Shown: positions 52,535 through 62,430 of the stretch, one piece after another
Layout of the letters: the number at the start of each line of letters is the position of its first letter
How positions within the stretch are numbered: the first letter of the stretch is position 1
Assembly (NCBI RefSeq): GCF_001557875.1
Contig: NZ_LNRF01000001.1
Coordinates: 930,001 to 994,000 of the forward strand
Reading direction: 5' to 3'
Length of the DNA: 64,000 nucleotides
Source of the DNA: Vibrio splendidus
GTDB lineage: Bacteria; Pseudomonadota; Gammaproteobacteria; Enterobacterales; Vibrionaceae
The notes under the pieces: model-generated
Told to the model about the DNA's origin: nothing
The model's input: only the letters and a program-made list of their open reading frames with translations
Database searches by the model: none
Position numbers and translations under genes: made by a program

Positions 52535-54262
52535 ATGAAATCAGTAAAAGTAGCAACAATCGCTTTATTGGTCGGTGGTGCATTAGGTTTTGGTGCAAAT
52601 CACTTTCTCTTTAATTCAACTCACGATATGTCGGCTATGACTGCTTCTAGCGGGATAAGTTCAGCAGCTAGTTCAAGTGATGACCCACTTTATTGGGTTG
52701 CACCGATGGATCCAAATTATCAGCGTGACAAGCCGGGCAAATCGCCAATGGGTATGGATTTGGTTCCGGTTTATGCCGATGACTTAACTGGCGGTTCAGA
52801 CAAAGCAGGAACTGTGTTTATCGACGCCTCTGTGGAAAACAACCTCGGCGTTAAAACGGCGAAGGTAGGGTTGGAAGCTTTGTCGCCACGTATTGAAACC
52901 GTCGGTTACGTGGCGTTCGATGAAAGTACACTGTGGCAAACCAACGTTCGCGCTGCGGGCTGGGTGGAGAAGCTGTATATCAATGCGGTTGGTGAGAAAG
53001 TGAATAAAGGTGATGTACTCTTCACGCTTTACTCTCCAGAGCTGGTTAAGGCACAAGAAGAGCTGCTGAGTGCGTACAAAACGGGCCGCAAAGGATTGAT
53101 AAAAGGATCGACTGAACGCTTGGTGACCCTGGGCGTTGATAAAGCACAGATTCGCTCGATTACTCGACAGGGTAAAGCTTCACAAACCATTGAAATCAAA
53201 GCACCTGCAGATGGCGTTATTGCTAGCCTCAATATTCGTGAGGGTGGTTATCTTTCACCTGCTCAAGCAGTCATCAGTGCAGGGCCATTAGATGAAGTTT
53301 GGGTCGATGCCGAAGTGTTTGAGCGCCAAGCACACTGGATCTCATCGGGTAGCAACGCAGAGATGACACTTGATGCGATTCCGGGCAAAGAGTGGCAAGG
53401 CAATGTGGATTACGTATATCCGATTCTTGACCCGAAAACTCGAACCTTGCGTGTTCGTTTGAAGTTCTCCAATCCAAATGGCGAGCTTAAGCCGAACATG
53501 TTTGCCAATATTGCGTTGAAACCCATCAGTGATGAAGCCGTTCTGACTATCCCAAGATCTTCGGTGATTCACTCCGGTGGTATGACTCGGGTGGTGATGT
53601 CAGAAGGTTCTGGCAAGTATCGTTCTGCTCGTATTGAGGTTGGTCGTGAAGCTGGCGAAAAAATTGAGGTGCTTCAAGGGCTAGAGCAAGGTGAGAACAT
53701 TGTCACTTCTGCGCACTTCATGTTGGATTCTGAATCGAGCCAATCTGCTGATCTGTCACGCATCAATGGTGTTGAGGAAGAAGCTGAAACCGTATGGGCA
53801 AACGGTGAGATTTCCGATGTTATGCAAGGCAGTCGCATGGTGACGATTAACCATCAACCTGTTCCAGAATGGGATTGGCCGGGCATGGTGATGAATTTCA
53901 CCTTTGCGGAAGGTTTGGACATGAGCGACGTGCAACGAGGTAAGGCGATTGATTTTGAGATGATAAAAACGGAATCAGGCCAATACGAAATCGTTGATTA
54001 CAAGGTCAGCGAGCATCAGATGGCGGGTGAAGTGTGGGTGAAGGGCGACATCACTATGCTAATGCCAGGTTTCGGCATGATCACAGTAAACCACAAGCCA
54101 GTACCAGAGTGGGATTGGAAAGCGGGTGAAATGAATTTCCAAGCCAGTGATGACCTTGATTTATCTGAGTTTGCTGAGGGTCAAACCATTCGGTTTCTAG
54201 TGGCGAAGCAGGGTTCAGATTATGTGCTCAAATCTTTAGAAGCAGGTGAGGGCGAACTATGA
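52535..54262 (+). CDS. cusB: CusB-like efflux adaptor with two C-terminal CusF domains
   Basis: 575 residues from ATG 52535 (AAGGA upstream). N-terminal membrane anchor, then a heavy-metal-binding motif domain (about 51-80: YWVAPMDPNYQRDKPGKSPMGMDLVPVY), then the adaptor body with lipoyl, helical hairpin and barrel parts (VRAAGWVEKLYINAVGEKVNKGDVLF; KTRTLRVRLKFSNPNGELKPNMF). The tail carries two CusF-like domains (about 420-497 and 498-575). The first keeps the H-W-M-M copper site (NHQPVPEWDWPGMVMNF); the second has Gly at the first Met position (NHKPVPEWDWKAGEMNF). It passes Cu(I)/Ag(I) to CusA. It overlaps cusA by 4 nt. Confidence 0.92.
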   Translation: MKSVKVATIALLVGGALGFGANHFLFNSTHDMSAMTASSGISSAASSSDDPLYWVAPMDPNYQRDKPGKSPMGMDLVPVYADDLTGGSDKAGTVFIDASVENNLGVKTAKVGLEALSPRIETVGYVAFDESTLWQTNVRAAGWVEKLYINAVGEKVNKGDVLFTLYSPELVKAQEELLSAYKTGRKGLIKGSTERLVTLGVDKAQIRSITRQGKASQTIEIKAPADGVIASLNIREGGYLSPAQAVISAGPLDEVWVDAEVFERQAHWISSGSNAEMTLDAIPGKEWQGNVDYVYPILDPKTRTLRVRLKFSNPNGELKPNMFANIALKPISDEAVLTIPRSSVIHSGGMTRVVMSEGSGKYRSARIEVGREAGEKIEVLQGLEQGENIVTSAHFMLDSESSQSADLSRINGVEEEAETVWANGEISDVMQGSRMVTINHQPVPEWDWPGMVMNFTFAEGLDMSDVQRGKAIDFEMIKTESGQYEIVDYKVSEHQMAGEVWVKGDITMLMPGFGMITVNHKPVPEWDWKAGEMNFQASDDLDLSEFAEGQTIRFLVAKQGSDYVLKSLEAGEGEL

Positions 54263-57200
54263 TCAATGCAATCATTCGCTGGTCTATTAGCAACCGCTTC
54301 TTAGTGCTGGTTGCCACTGTCGCCATCGTATTTGGTGGGTTATACAGCGTTAAAAACACGCCCGTTGATGCCATTCCTGATCTGTCTGATGTTCAGGTGA
54401 TCATCAAAACCAGTTATCCGGGTCAAGCGCCGCAAGTGGTTGAAGACCAAGTAACGTATCCGCTCACCACTGCGATGTTAGCTGTACCGGGTGCTGAAAC
54501 CGTCCGTGGCTATTCGTTCTTTGGTGATTCCTATGTCTATATCATCTTCAATGACGATACCGATATGTACTGGGCGCGTTCACGAGTGTTGGAGTACTTA
54601 AGCCAAGTTGCACCTAACTTGCCGTCAAGTGCCAAGCCAACACTAGGGCCAGATGCAACCGGTGTGGGCTGGGTTTACAGCTACGTGTTGCAAGACGAAA
54701 CCGGTCAGCACGACTTAGCTGAACTTCGTAGTTTGCAAGATTGGTTCTTGAAGTATGAATTGCAAACTGTAGAAGGCGTGTCTGAAGTGGCGACCGTTGG
54801 CGGCATGGTGAAGCAGTACCAAGTACAGATTGATCCTGCCAAATTACGTGCTTATGACCTAACACTTCAACAGGTCAACAAGGCAATCCAAGATGGTAAT
54901 CAAGAAACCGGTGCGTCTGTCGTCGAGATTGCCGAAGCCGAACATATGGTTCGTACAACGGGTTACCTGACAAGCATCGAAGATATTCAATCTCTGCCGT
55001 TAAAAGTGACAGACAAGGGTACTCCGCTGCTATTAGGTGACATTGCAGACATTAACCTTGGCCCGCAAATGCGTCGTGGTATCTCTGAACTCAACGGTGA
55101 GGGCGAAGCGGTCGGTGGCGTTATTGTGATGCGCTTTGGGGAAAATGCCAGTGAAGTGATCGACTCGGTTAAAACCAAGCTTGCTGTACTGCAAGCTGGC
55201 TTACCTGATGGTGTCGAGATTGTCGCGACTTATGACCGTTCTACTTTGATTGATTCAGCCGTTGAAAACTTATGGAAGAAATTGGCTGAGGAGTTCATCG
55301 TTGTCGCCGTGGTGTGCGCGCTGTTCTTGTTCCATATTCGTTCATCACTGGTTATCGCGTTAAGTCTACCTGTTGGTATCTTAGGTGCATTCATTGTTAT
55401 GCATTGGCAGGGCATTAACGCCAACATCATGTCCCTTGGTGGTATCGCTATTGCGATAGGTGCCATGGTGGATGGTGCCATCGTGATGATAGAGAACGTT
55501 CATAAACACATTGAACGGACTCCGCTCACTGACAAAAACCGTTGGCAAGTGATTGGTAAGGCAGCAGAAGAAGTTGGCGCACCGCTGTTCTTCTCTCTGA
55601 TTATCATTACCTTGAGCTTTGTGCCTGTATTCGCGCTAGAAGGGCAAGAGGGCAAGATGTTCTCGCCACTTGCGTTTACCAAGACGTATGCAATGGCCGC
55701 CGCAGCCGGTTTGGCTATCACGCTTGTTCCTGTGCTGATGGGTTACTTCATTCGCGGCAACGTGCTACCTGAACACAAAAACCCAGTAAACCGCAGCTTA
55801 GTGGCGATGTATAAACCGCTTCTAAACCTCAGCCTAAAGTATCCCAAGGTGATGATTGTTATCGCACTTGGCTTAATGGCGTCTGCTTATTACCCAACCA
55901 GTAAGCTTGGCAGCGAGTTCATCCCTCCTTTGGACGAAGGGGATTTGATGTACATGCCGACTACTTATCCAGGGATCTCGATAGGTAAGGCGCGTGAGTT
56001 GTTGCAACAAACCAACAAGCTCATCAAAACCATTCCAGAAGTCGAAACCACGTGGGGCAAAATTGGTCGAGCAGAGACAGCAACCGATCCTGCACCGTTA
56101 ACCATGATTGAAACCGTGATTCAGCTTAAACCGCGAGATCAGTGGCGTGACGGTGTCACCACGGAGTCTCTGCGTAAAGAGTTTGATGATCTGATTCAAT
56201 TCCCGGGTTTGACCAACGCATGGGTTATGCCAATCAAAACTCGTATCGACATGCTAGCGACCGGCATAAAAACCCCAATCGGTATCAAAATCGCTGGCGC
56301 TGAGCTGAGCGTTATTGAAGATATTGGTTCTCAGCTTGAACCTATCTTAAATGGTGTTAGCGGAACGGCTTCTGTGTATGCCGAACGTGTGGCTGGTGGT
56401 CGTTATGTGACGATAGACATCAAACGCCGCTCTGCTGCTCGTTACGGGTTAAGCATCAAAGAAGTGCAACAGGTCATCTCCACTGCGGTTGGTGGCATGA
56501 ACGTAGGCGAAACCGTTGAAGGGCTTGAACGTTATCCTATCAATGTCCGTTATCCACAAAGCTATCGTGATTCTGTCGTCAAGTTGCAGAACCTACCGTT
56601 AGTAACCCCAAACGGTGCTCGTATTGCTTTGTCTGATGTCGCGGATATCCGATATGAAGATGGTCCACCAATGATCAAGACAGAGAATGCGCGTCCTAAT
56701 GGTTGGGTGTTCGTCGACATCGAAGGGCGCGACCTTGGTTCTTATGTGGCAGAGGCGCAAAAGGTCGTTACAGATCAAATCGTCTTACCTGCGGGTTATT
56801 CACTGGCATGGTCTGGTCAATACGAATACATGGAGCGCGCGAAGGAGCGTTTGAGTGTCGTTGTGCCAATCACTATAGCCATCATCATGTTGTTGCTCTA
56901 CCTCAGCTTCCGCCGTGTCGGTGAGGTGATGATGATCATGCTGACATTACCACTCGCAATGGTTGGTGGCCTATGGCTGATGCATATCCTCAATTACAAC
57001 TTCTCCATTGCGGTGGGTGTTGGCTTCATCGCCCTTGCCGGTGTTGCGGTTGAGATAGGTGTGATCATGTTGGTTTACCTCAACCAAGCGTGGCACTTCA
57101 AAAAGCTCGATGCCGAACAGAGCCAGAAAACACTTCAACAAGCCGATCTCACTGATGCCATTCGTGAAGGGGCAGGGCTACGTGTCCGCCCAGTGATGAT

Positions 57201-57402
57201 GACAGTACTTACGGTGATTATTGGCCTCATTCCAATTATGTATGGCGAAGGAACGGGCTCTGAAGTGATGCAGCGAATTGCAGCACCGATGATAGGCGGA
57301 ATGGCGTCTGCACTGATGCTTACCTTACTGGTGTTGCCTGCAATCTTTAAGCTCTGGAAACAGCGTGAGATTACGCATAGCCAAAACGAGACAAACAAAT
57401 AA
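54259..57402 (+). CDS. cusA: CusA-like heavy-metal RND efflux pump
   Basis: 1047 residues, exactly the E. coli CusA length, 12 membrane helices with two large periplasmic loops. The three methionines that relay Cu(I)/Ag(I) in CusA are conserved by context: YMPTTYPGIS, APLTMIE and RIDMLATGIKTPIGIK. The proton-relay acids lie in GAMVDGAIVMIENVHKH and GVAVEIGVIMLVYL. It is the inner-membrane pump of the CusCBA complex. Context (CusF domains, cupredoxin, CueR-type promoter) supports copper/silver over other divalent metals. Confidence 0.95.
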   Translation: MINAIIRWSISNRFLVLVATVAIVFGGLYSVKNTPVDAIPDLSDVQVIIKTSYPGQAPQVVEDQVTYPLTTAMLAVPGAETVRGYSFFGDSYVYIIFNDDTDMYWARSRVLEYLSQVAPNLPSSAKPTLGPDATGVGWVYSYVLQDETGQHDLAELRSLQDWFLKYELQTVEGVSEVATVGGMVKQYQVQIDPAKLRAYDLTLQQVNKAIQDGNQETGASVVEIAEAEHMVRTTGYLTSIEDIQSLPLKVTDKGTPLLLGDIADINLGPQMRRGISELNGEGEAVGGVIVMRFGENASEVIDSVKTKLAVLQAGLPDGVEIVATYDRSTLIDSAVENLWKKLAEEFIVVAVVCALFLFHIRSSLVIALSLPVGILGAFIVMHWQGINANIMSLGGIAIAIGAMVDGAIVMIENVHKHIERTPLTDKNRWQVIGKAAEEVGAPLFFSLIIITLSFVPVFALEGQEGKMFSPLAFTKTYAMAAAAGLAITLVPVLMGYFIRGNVLPEHKNPVNRSLVAMYKPLLNLSLKYPKVMIVIALGLMASAYYPTSKLGSEFIPPLDEGDLMYMPTTYPGISIGKARELLQQTNKLIKTIPEVETTWGKIGRAETATDPAPLTMIETVIQLKPRDQWRDGVTTESLRKEFDDLIQFPGLTNAWVMPIKTRIDMLATGIKTPIGIKIAGAELSVIEDIGSQLEPILNGVSGTASVYAERVAGGRYVTIDIKRRSAARYGLSIKEVQQVISTAVGGMNVGETVEGLERYPINVRYPQSYRDSVVKLQNLPLVTPNGARIALSDVADIRYEDGPPMIKTENARPNGWVFVDIEGRDLGSYVAEAQKVVTDQIVLPAGYSLAWSGQYEYMERAKERLSVVVPITIAIIMLLLYLSFRRVGEVMMIMLTLPLAMVGGLWLMHILNYNFSIAVGVGFIALAGVAVEIGVIMLVYLNQAWHFKKLDAEQSQKTLQQADLTDAIREGAGLRVRPVMMTVLTVIIGLIPIMYGEGTGSEVMQRIAAPMIGGMASALMLTLLVLPAIFKLWKQREITHSQNETNK

Positions 57403-57513
57403 CGTACTGATTATTAGCCCTTACTGACCAAAAACAGAGTGGGTAAGGGCGTACAACATGAATATGTGAAACTAACAAACAAATAAATAACTGAATTAAT
57501 CTAAGGAACGATC

Positions 57514-58068
57514 ATGAAAAAGACACTTATTGCGATTGCACTGACATTAACTACTGCAACGGCTTTTGCTGAAATGGATCATTCAAATATGGACCACTCG
57601 ATGATGAAAAATGGAGAGATGGACCATTCAAATATGGATCACAGCATGATGAAGGATGGAAAGATGGATCATTCGATGATGAATATGGAAGGCATGTCTG
57701 AAGTGGGTATGCCCGCGACAGGCGCAAAACCGGATAAAGTGGTTCATGTTCTGCTAAATGACGATATGAAAATCACATTTAAGAACAAGGTCGATATTGA
57801 GCCGAACGACGTGGTGCAGTTTGTGGTGATGAATACAGGCAAGATTGATCACGAATTCTCGATTGGTTCTGCTTCAGAGCAATTAGAGCATCGTGAAATG
57901 ATGAAAAATATGGGTAATTACGCTCATGACTCTGGTAGCACAGTTACGGTTAAGCCGGGCAAAGCGAAACAGATGCTTTGGCATTTCCACGGTGATAATC
58001 AAGTCGAATTTGCCTGCAATATTCCAGGACATGCGGAAGCGGGCATGGCGAAGTCGATAACGCTTTAG
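57514..58068 (+). CDS. Periplasmic cupredoxin with Met/His-rich N-terminus (CopI-like)
   Basis: 184 residues with Sec signal peptide (ending TAFA). Residues 21-60 contain five MDHS motifs in a 15-residue repeat, a soft copper-binding tail. The cupredoxin domain (about 75-184) has the type 1 copper ligands: His113 (DHEFSIG), Cys168 (ACNIPGH), His173 and Met178 (AEAGM). Related proteins help copper tolerance in the periplasm. AAGGAACG precedes the ATG. It follows cusA by 111 nt and ends before a strong terminator, so it is probably the last gene of the copper operon. Confidence 0.9.
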   Translation: MKKTLIAIALTLTTATAFAEMDHSNMDHSMMKNGEMDHSNMDHSMMKDGKMDHSMMNMEGMSEVGMPATGAKPDKVVHVLLNDDMKITFKNKVDIEPNDVVQFVVMNTGKIDHEFSIGSASEQLEHREMMKNMGNYAHDSGSTVTVKPGKAKQMLWHFHGDNQVEFACNIPGHAEAGMAKSITL

Positions 58069-58125
58069 GCATTATCTAATAGAGCTAGAAATAGCTGCTG
58101 GAAAAGTACTAAAAACAGAAAGCTA

Positions 58126-58168
58126 AAAGATAAGTCTTAGCTCATCGCGCTAGTTGAGACTTATCTTT
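58126..58168. terminator. Bidirectional terminator after the copper operon
   Basis: Long stem (AAAGATAAGTCTTAG from 58126 with the complementary arm ending 58168), 12 uninterrupted pairs then G-U pairs, loop around CATCGCGC. It serves the cupredoxin gene and the convergent small gene at 58177-58434. Confidence 0.88.
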
Positions 58169-58176
58169 CTTGGCCA

Positions 58177-58434
58177 CTACTGTAATAGGATCGATGTTTC
58201 CAGTAGGTGGTGAGCTTCGCTACTGAGGTGCGGTAGCTCTGACATGATCTTCTTAAGTTTGTCGTCGATCGATTCCACTTCATTCAAAGAACGAAACGCA
58301 AGCACGGCATGTTCTGGTTCGCTGTTCACATAACCTTTCAATATATCTAGCTGAATTTTATTGGCATTCTCAACTTTTGCTAGCGCGACATTAATCGTTT
58401 CGATGTTAATCGTTAACTCATTGCTTTTAAACAT
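58177..58434 (-). CDS. Small protein of unknown function
   Basis: 85 residues, acidic, helical and without membrane segment or cysteine. It has heptad-like spacing of Leu/Ile (INVALAKVENANKIQLDILKGY; SIDDKLKKIMSELPHLSSEAHHLLETS) and may form a small helical bundle. I recognise no family. It lies 9 nt from a terminator that fits its 3' end, which supports it being a real gene; the ribosome-binding site is weak and AT-rich. Confidence 0.55.
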   Translation of the reverse strand: MFKSNELTINIETINVALAKVENANKIQLDILKGYVNSEPEHAVLAFRSLNEVESIDDKLKKIMSELPHLSSEAHHLLETSILLQ

Positions 58435-58759
58435 TTTTTATTATTTATAGGTTGTTGCTAATGCGCGCACATTACCACAATGATTTTTGCAGATATTGAC
58501 CAAGATTATTAAATTGGAACAATTTTGAAAATCATTAAAAACTGAACTGCAATGTGTGATTTGGATAGGTGTCAGAAATACAAAGCGATTTAAGGAGTTA
58601 ATAGCTTTGGGTGATCAATTAGCGTTGATTCGTCAATCCAAGTTTAAAAAAAATAAGTTTAATCAGTATAGATTTAATGACTATGGACTTAGCAAACGTA
58701 GAAAGTTTTTGAATAGGGTATCACTGAAAGAAAGCACGTCATGGAGCTTAAGGAGAAGT
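58435..58759. other. AT-rich intergenic region downstream of the tRNA genes
   Basis: 325 nt that should carry the promoter of the small gene (leftward) and the 3' trailer of the tRNA-Gly transcript. A forward open frame running into the tRNA genes (58556-58813) is a chance frame. No hairpin with a T-run is evident for the tRNA transcript. Confidence 0.5.
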
Positions 58760-58834
<75 letters not shown>

Positions 58835-58871
58835 ACACTGTCTTATGAGTAAGACTGAGGTATTAAGAGAC

Positions 58872-58946
<75 letters not shown>

Positions 58947-59471
58947 ACATCGTCTTAACGAGTTTGATAATGCCACATCTAACTGAAAACGAAACCTTTT
59001 TCTTTCATTTTTATTCTAAGTGCTCGCATAACCACCACTCCGCTAGTTTTTCCATCATGTTCGGCGTTTTCAGAGTGAATAAAATGTGACTAAAATCTCG
59101 TTAAAAGGAGGGCGAGAAATAATAGTAAATGTCGTGCTGCTTTTTGTGATAGATCTGCTTTAATTTATAAACCTGTTTTAGTGGTGTTTGGCTGTCATAA
59201 ATCTCATGAAAATTAAGGAATTTGGGATGTTAACATAAACTGATTTTTACTCGTATTTTACCGTTCGTCAATAACAATCTGAATGCATAAATTTAACTTA
59301 TCAGCCGGTCAAAACATTCAGTAAACTAATCCCAAATGAGTAGAACTATAGGTGCTTCTAAGCGTTCGAGGAAAAAAGTAACGGATTCAGTTGATAATTC
59401 ACGCAAAATCCTCGTCATTCCGTCTATCGTTTGGTACATTTGCCGCACATTTTGTCTCCCCTAAAATACTC
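58947..59471. other. Intergenic region between tRNA-Gly genes and the ThrE-like gene
   Basis: 525 nt, AT-rich. It should hold the tRNA promoter (leftward) and the exporter promoter (rightward). No clean -35/-10 pair, GC-rich discriminator, repeat or small gene could be singled out with confidence. Confidence 0.45.
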
Positions 59472-60635
59472 ATGCCTTCTCAGTTCCGAATTAACAAAAT
59501 TGTTGAAATTGGTGATACTCTTCACCGCAGTGGCTGTGCTCCTTACAAGCTAGAGAAATACACTCAATTCTATGCAAAAAAGCATGGTGTTGACGTGATG
59601 ATCCAAGCAACGCCAACTGCGATTAACTATCAATTTCCAGATGATAACAACGCCGTTATTCTTAAGCGTCTAAAACCTGCCTCAATTAACCTGAGTTTAT
59701 TGGCCAATACGATCATTCGTATTAACCAACCGAGTAGTGAACCTGTACCAGAGCCTGTCGGTTACTCTAAATTTGTAACTGCACTTGCTAATATGGGGAT
59801 TCCTCCTGCGTATTTGATGCTGGTGGGTAGTACGTTAGAAGCGGTTGGCTTTTCTGCGTTGCTGGGTTTGATGGTTTGGGTATGCCAGCAAGTTCTTCAT
59901 TCACGTCGTGCTATTGCGGTTGAATTCATTTCGGCACTGCTAACGGGTATCTTTGTGGCATTTTTGGCAAGCACAGGGTTGCCGATTCCGGTGTGGGCAT
60001 TGTGTATCGCCTCGATAGTCTTGTTCGTCCCCGGATTATCCATAGCCAACGCACTAGAATGTTTGGCGTTTAATGATCTAGTCTCTGGTACCAGCTTGCT
60101 AGGGCAGAGCGCCTTAACCCTGATTAAGCTGTTTGTTGGGATTATTATGGGTCTTAATATTGGTGAAGCCATATGGGGACAAGCGGTCTCCATCGACTAT
60201 ACCAATGCGGTACCGATGTGGATGCACATATTTGGCTTGGTGCTGATCTCTGTATCTATCGGTGTGATGTTCAATGCACGCCCTAAAGATATCTTGCTGG
60301 GCTTGCCAGTTGCGGTTCTCGGCATGTGGGGGCCGTTCTATCTAGGTTTTGATAGTGGTTGGGTTGTAGGCACTTGGGTAACCACGGTTCTTATTACTTT
60401 GTACGGAACTTGGATTGCCAAGAAGATGGAACTCACGGGCTCTATTTATATCGTGCAAGGGATCATCATCTTGGTTCCGGGTAGCCGAGTATTAGTGAGT
60501 GCCAGCCAGTCGGTGTTTGAACAATCGATTTTGCCTATTCCGAGTATTGGTTTGTCTGCGTTATTTATGTTCTCTGCAATCGTAGCGGGGCAAATCACCG
60601 CTTACTCCATTTACTCACCAAAAGTCGAACGTTAA
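59472..60635 (+). CDS. ThrE-family threonine/serine exporter, single-chain form
   Basis: 387 residues from ATG 59472. A TTG at 59391 is in frame, but the family homology starts with VEIGDTLHRSGCAPYKLEKYTQFYAKKHGVDV. The soluble N-terminal domain (about 1-100) is followed by ten membrane helices in two halves. The motif around ALLTGIFVAFLASTGLPIPVWALCIASIVLFVPGLSIANALECLAFNDLVSG fits the ThrE DUF1212-type and second-domain fusion. It exports amino acids such as threonine or serine. The ribosome-binding site is weak, so the start is less certain than the family. Confidence 0.85.
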   Translation: MPSQFRINKIVEIGDTLHRSGCAPYKLEKYTQFYAKKHGVDVMIQATPTAINYQFPDDNNAVILKRLKPASINLSLLANTIIRINQPSSEPVPEPVGYSKFVTALANMGIPPAYLMLVGSTLEAVGFSALLGLMVWVCQQVLHSRRAIAVEFISALLTGIFVAFLASTGLPIPVWALCIASIVLFVPGLSIANALECLAFNDLVSGTSLLGQSALTLIKLFVGIIMGLNIGEAIWGQAVSIDYTNAVPMWMHIFGLVLISVSIGVMFNARPKDILLGLPVAVLGMWGPFYLGFDSGWVVGTWVTTVLITLYGTWIAKKMELTGSIYIVQGIIILVPGSRVLVSASQSVFEQSILPIPSIGLSALFMFSAIVAGQITAYSIYSPKVER

Positions 60636-60653
60636 GCCATTCCGATTCTCAAG

Positions 60654-60695
60654 CCTATAAACAAACACAGCTTAGCGGCTGTGTTTGTTTATAGG
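60654..60695 (+). terminator. Strong intrinsic terminator of the ThrE-like gene
   Basis: Perfect 18-bp stem (60654-60671 with 60678-60695; the inner part is ACACAGC/GCTGTGT), loop TTAGCG, followed by TTTTTT a few bases later. It lies 18 nt after the stop. Confidence 0.93.
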
Positions 60696-60810
60696 TACTG
60701 TTCTTTTTTCCGTTAAATTACGCTACCGAAAATTGGTTAGATTTATGCTCGCTAAGCTTAACAAGAGTCATTAAAATGGAACAAATTCTATTTAAATGAA
60801 GTATTAACGT

Positions 60811-61149
60811 ATGTCTTTACCTCCTTGCCCGCAATGCCAATCTGAATATGTCTATCAAGACCAAAATCACTTAATCTGCCCTGAGTGTGCCTACGAATGG
60901 AACCCAGAAGAAGAGCGTCTAGAAAGAGAAGCCGCGCGTGTTAAGGACGTTAACGGTGCTGTACTAGAGATTGGTGACAAAGTAACTTTCATTAAAGATC
61001 TAAAAGTAAAAGGCAGTTCTAGCGTATTGAAAATCGGCACAAAAGCCGTGATTCGACGTATCAATGAAGGCAAAGATCACCAGTTAGATTGCAAGCTTGA
61101 TGGTGGCGGTGAAATGCTGGTTACAGCGAAGTACGTTAAGAAGCAGTAA
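60811..61149 (+). CDS. yjdM: YjdM (PhnA-like) zinc-ribbon protein
   Basis: 112 residues, the E. coli YjdM length. The N-terminal zinc ribbon is CPQC-x15-CPEC ([22 protein letters not shown]); the C-terminal domain ([24 protein letters not shown]) is the family's SH3-like part. Once called PhnA, it is not a phosphonate hydrolase; its role is unsettled. The GNAT gene follows after 18 nt, so co-transcription is likely. Confidence 0.94.
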   Translation: MSLPPCPQCQSEYVYQDQNHLICPECAYEWNPEEERLEREAARVKDVNGAVLEIGDKVTFIKDLKVKGSSSVLKIGTKAVIRRINEGKDHQLDCKLDGGGEMLVTAKYVKKQ

Positions 61150-61167
61150 TCGGGACTTCAAAACTAT

Positions 61168-61662
61168 ATGGATTTAGTCAAAGCCGATATATCGCACTCA
61201 ACTGCCTTTTATCACTATGTGAATGCCTGTACTGAAGATGGATTAGATATTTACACAGGCATTCCTGATAGCAGTGATGCCTATTTAGAAAGACGAATTG
61301 CTTATTCAAAAGGTGAGGGGTTGCCAGAAGGGTGGACGCCCGCTTCTACCTATTTTTGTATCGGCTCTGGTCAAATCCTTGGTGTCATAAGAGTTCGTCA
61401 TGGCACCAGTCCGTACATTCACGATGTCATAGGACATATCGGCTACGAGACTTTGCCACAAGTGAGAAGACGGGGTGTCGCAAGTTATATGTTGTATTGG
61501 GTTCAACGTCATGTACTGACGGAAAGCACTATTATTACCTGTGACTGCAACAATGTTGCTTCGCAAAAAGTGATTGAGAAGTGCGGCGGCCAGTTCTTAA
61601 ATACTTTTTATTCAGAGCAAGATGAGCAAAAAGTGTTGCGTTATCAGCTAGACCCAAAATGA
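61168..61662 (+). CDS. GNAT-family N-acetyltransferase
   Basis: 164 residues. The acetyl-CoA pyrophosphate loop is in VRRRGVASYMLYW, preceded by HIGYETLPQ (beta-4) and followed by TCDCNNVASQKVIEKCGGQFLN (motif B, Asn and the KvIEKcGG turn), typical of small-molecule GNATs. The substrate is unknown. No clear ribosome-binding site precedes the ATG, and it sits 18 nt after yjdM, so translation may depend on the upstream gene. Confidence 0.87.
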   Translation: MDLVKADISHSTAFYHYVNACTEDGLDIYTGIPDSSDAYLERRIAYSKGEGLPEGWTPASTYFCIGSGQILGVIRVRHGTSPYIHDVIGHIGYETLPQVRRRGVASYMLYWVQRHVLTESTIITCDCNNVASQKVIEKCGGQFLNTFYSEQDEQKVLRYQLDPK

Positions 61663-61783
61663 ACACTAAAGTACGGCATTTATCTAGGCACGCCTGCTTT
61701 CTGTAAACGATTTTTTAATGGATGAAACCATTATTTATGGTGGTTTCTTTGGTTATAGTTCATCGATTATTGTTGGAGATATT

Positions 61784-62215
61784 TTGAAGTATTCGACAAG
61801 ACCCGCTCAGTCATCAGATTATGAATTTCTGTTCGAGCTAAAAAAGGCGGCTGAATTTGAGCCAATCAAGGCTGTTTTTGGCTGGGATGAGCAAGTTCAA
61901 CGAGATATACACGCCGAAGAGTGGGCAGAAGAAAAGCCTGAAATCATTGAATATCAGGGCAAAGAAATTGGTAGTGTGTTACTGCAAGACAAAGGTGACC
62001 ACTTCTATTTTTGCCGATTCTTTTTACTGCCTGAATATCATGGCATGGGCATTGGCAGCCAAGTATTGAAAGATTGCTTAACTAAGGCTGACAGCCTCAA
62101 TAAGCCCGTTGAGCTTTGTTACCTACAAGGCAATCGAGTTGGGGAGCTGTATCTTAGGTTTGGCTTTGAAATCACTTCGCAAAACGATCAGTTTGTTTAT
62201 ATGTGGCGTAAATAG
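61784..62215 (+). CDS. GNAT-family N-acetyltransferase (TTG start)
   Basis: 143 residues from TTG 61784, chosen because GGAG lies 5 nt upstream and the product then starts as GNATs do (MKYSTRPAQSSDYEFLFELKKAA). An ATG at 61718 is in frame but adds a 22-residue leader without homology. Motif A is FFLLPEYHGMGIGSQVLKDCL, and the C-terminal end is LYLRFGFEITSQNDQFVYM. It is adjacent to another GNAT gene but is not a close copy of it. The substrate is unknown. Confidence 0.85.
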   Translation: MKYSTRPAQSSDYEFLFELKKAAEFEPIKAVFGWDEQVQRDIHAEEWAEEKPEIIEYQGKEIGSVLLQDKGDHFYFCRFFLLPEYHGMGIGSQVLKDCLTKADSLNKPVELCYLQGNRVGELYLRFGFEITSQNDQFVYMWRK

Positions 62216-62430
62216 TTAGTAATAATAGAGATGAACTCATTCCTTTTAGCCTGTATCTCTATCAGCTAGTTGTCTTAATTTGCTAACAGAGATCGTGTAA
62301 ATAAGAGAATTGTCAGTTGAATTATAAAATAATGCCAACTATATCAATATTTTATGAATCTGTATTTTTCGGTTGAGCTTTTAATGATAGGGTCGCCAGA
62401 TGATTCTGCCTATAACAATAAAGGCTCTGT

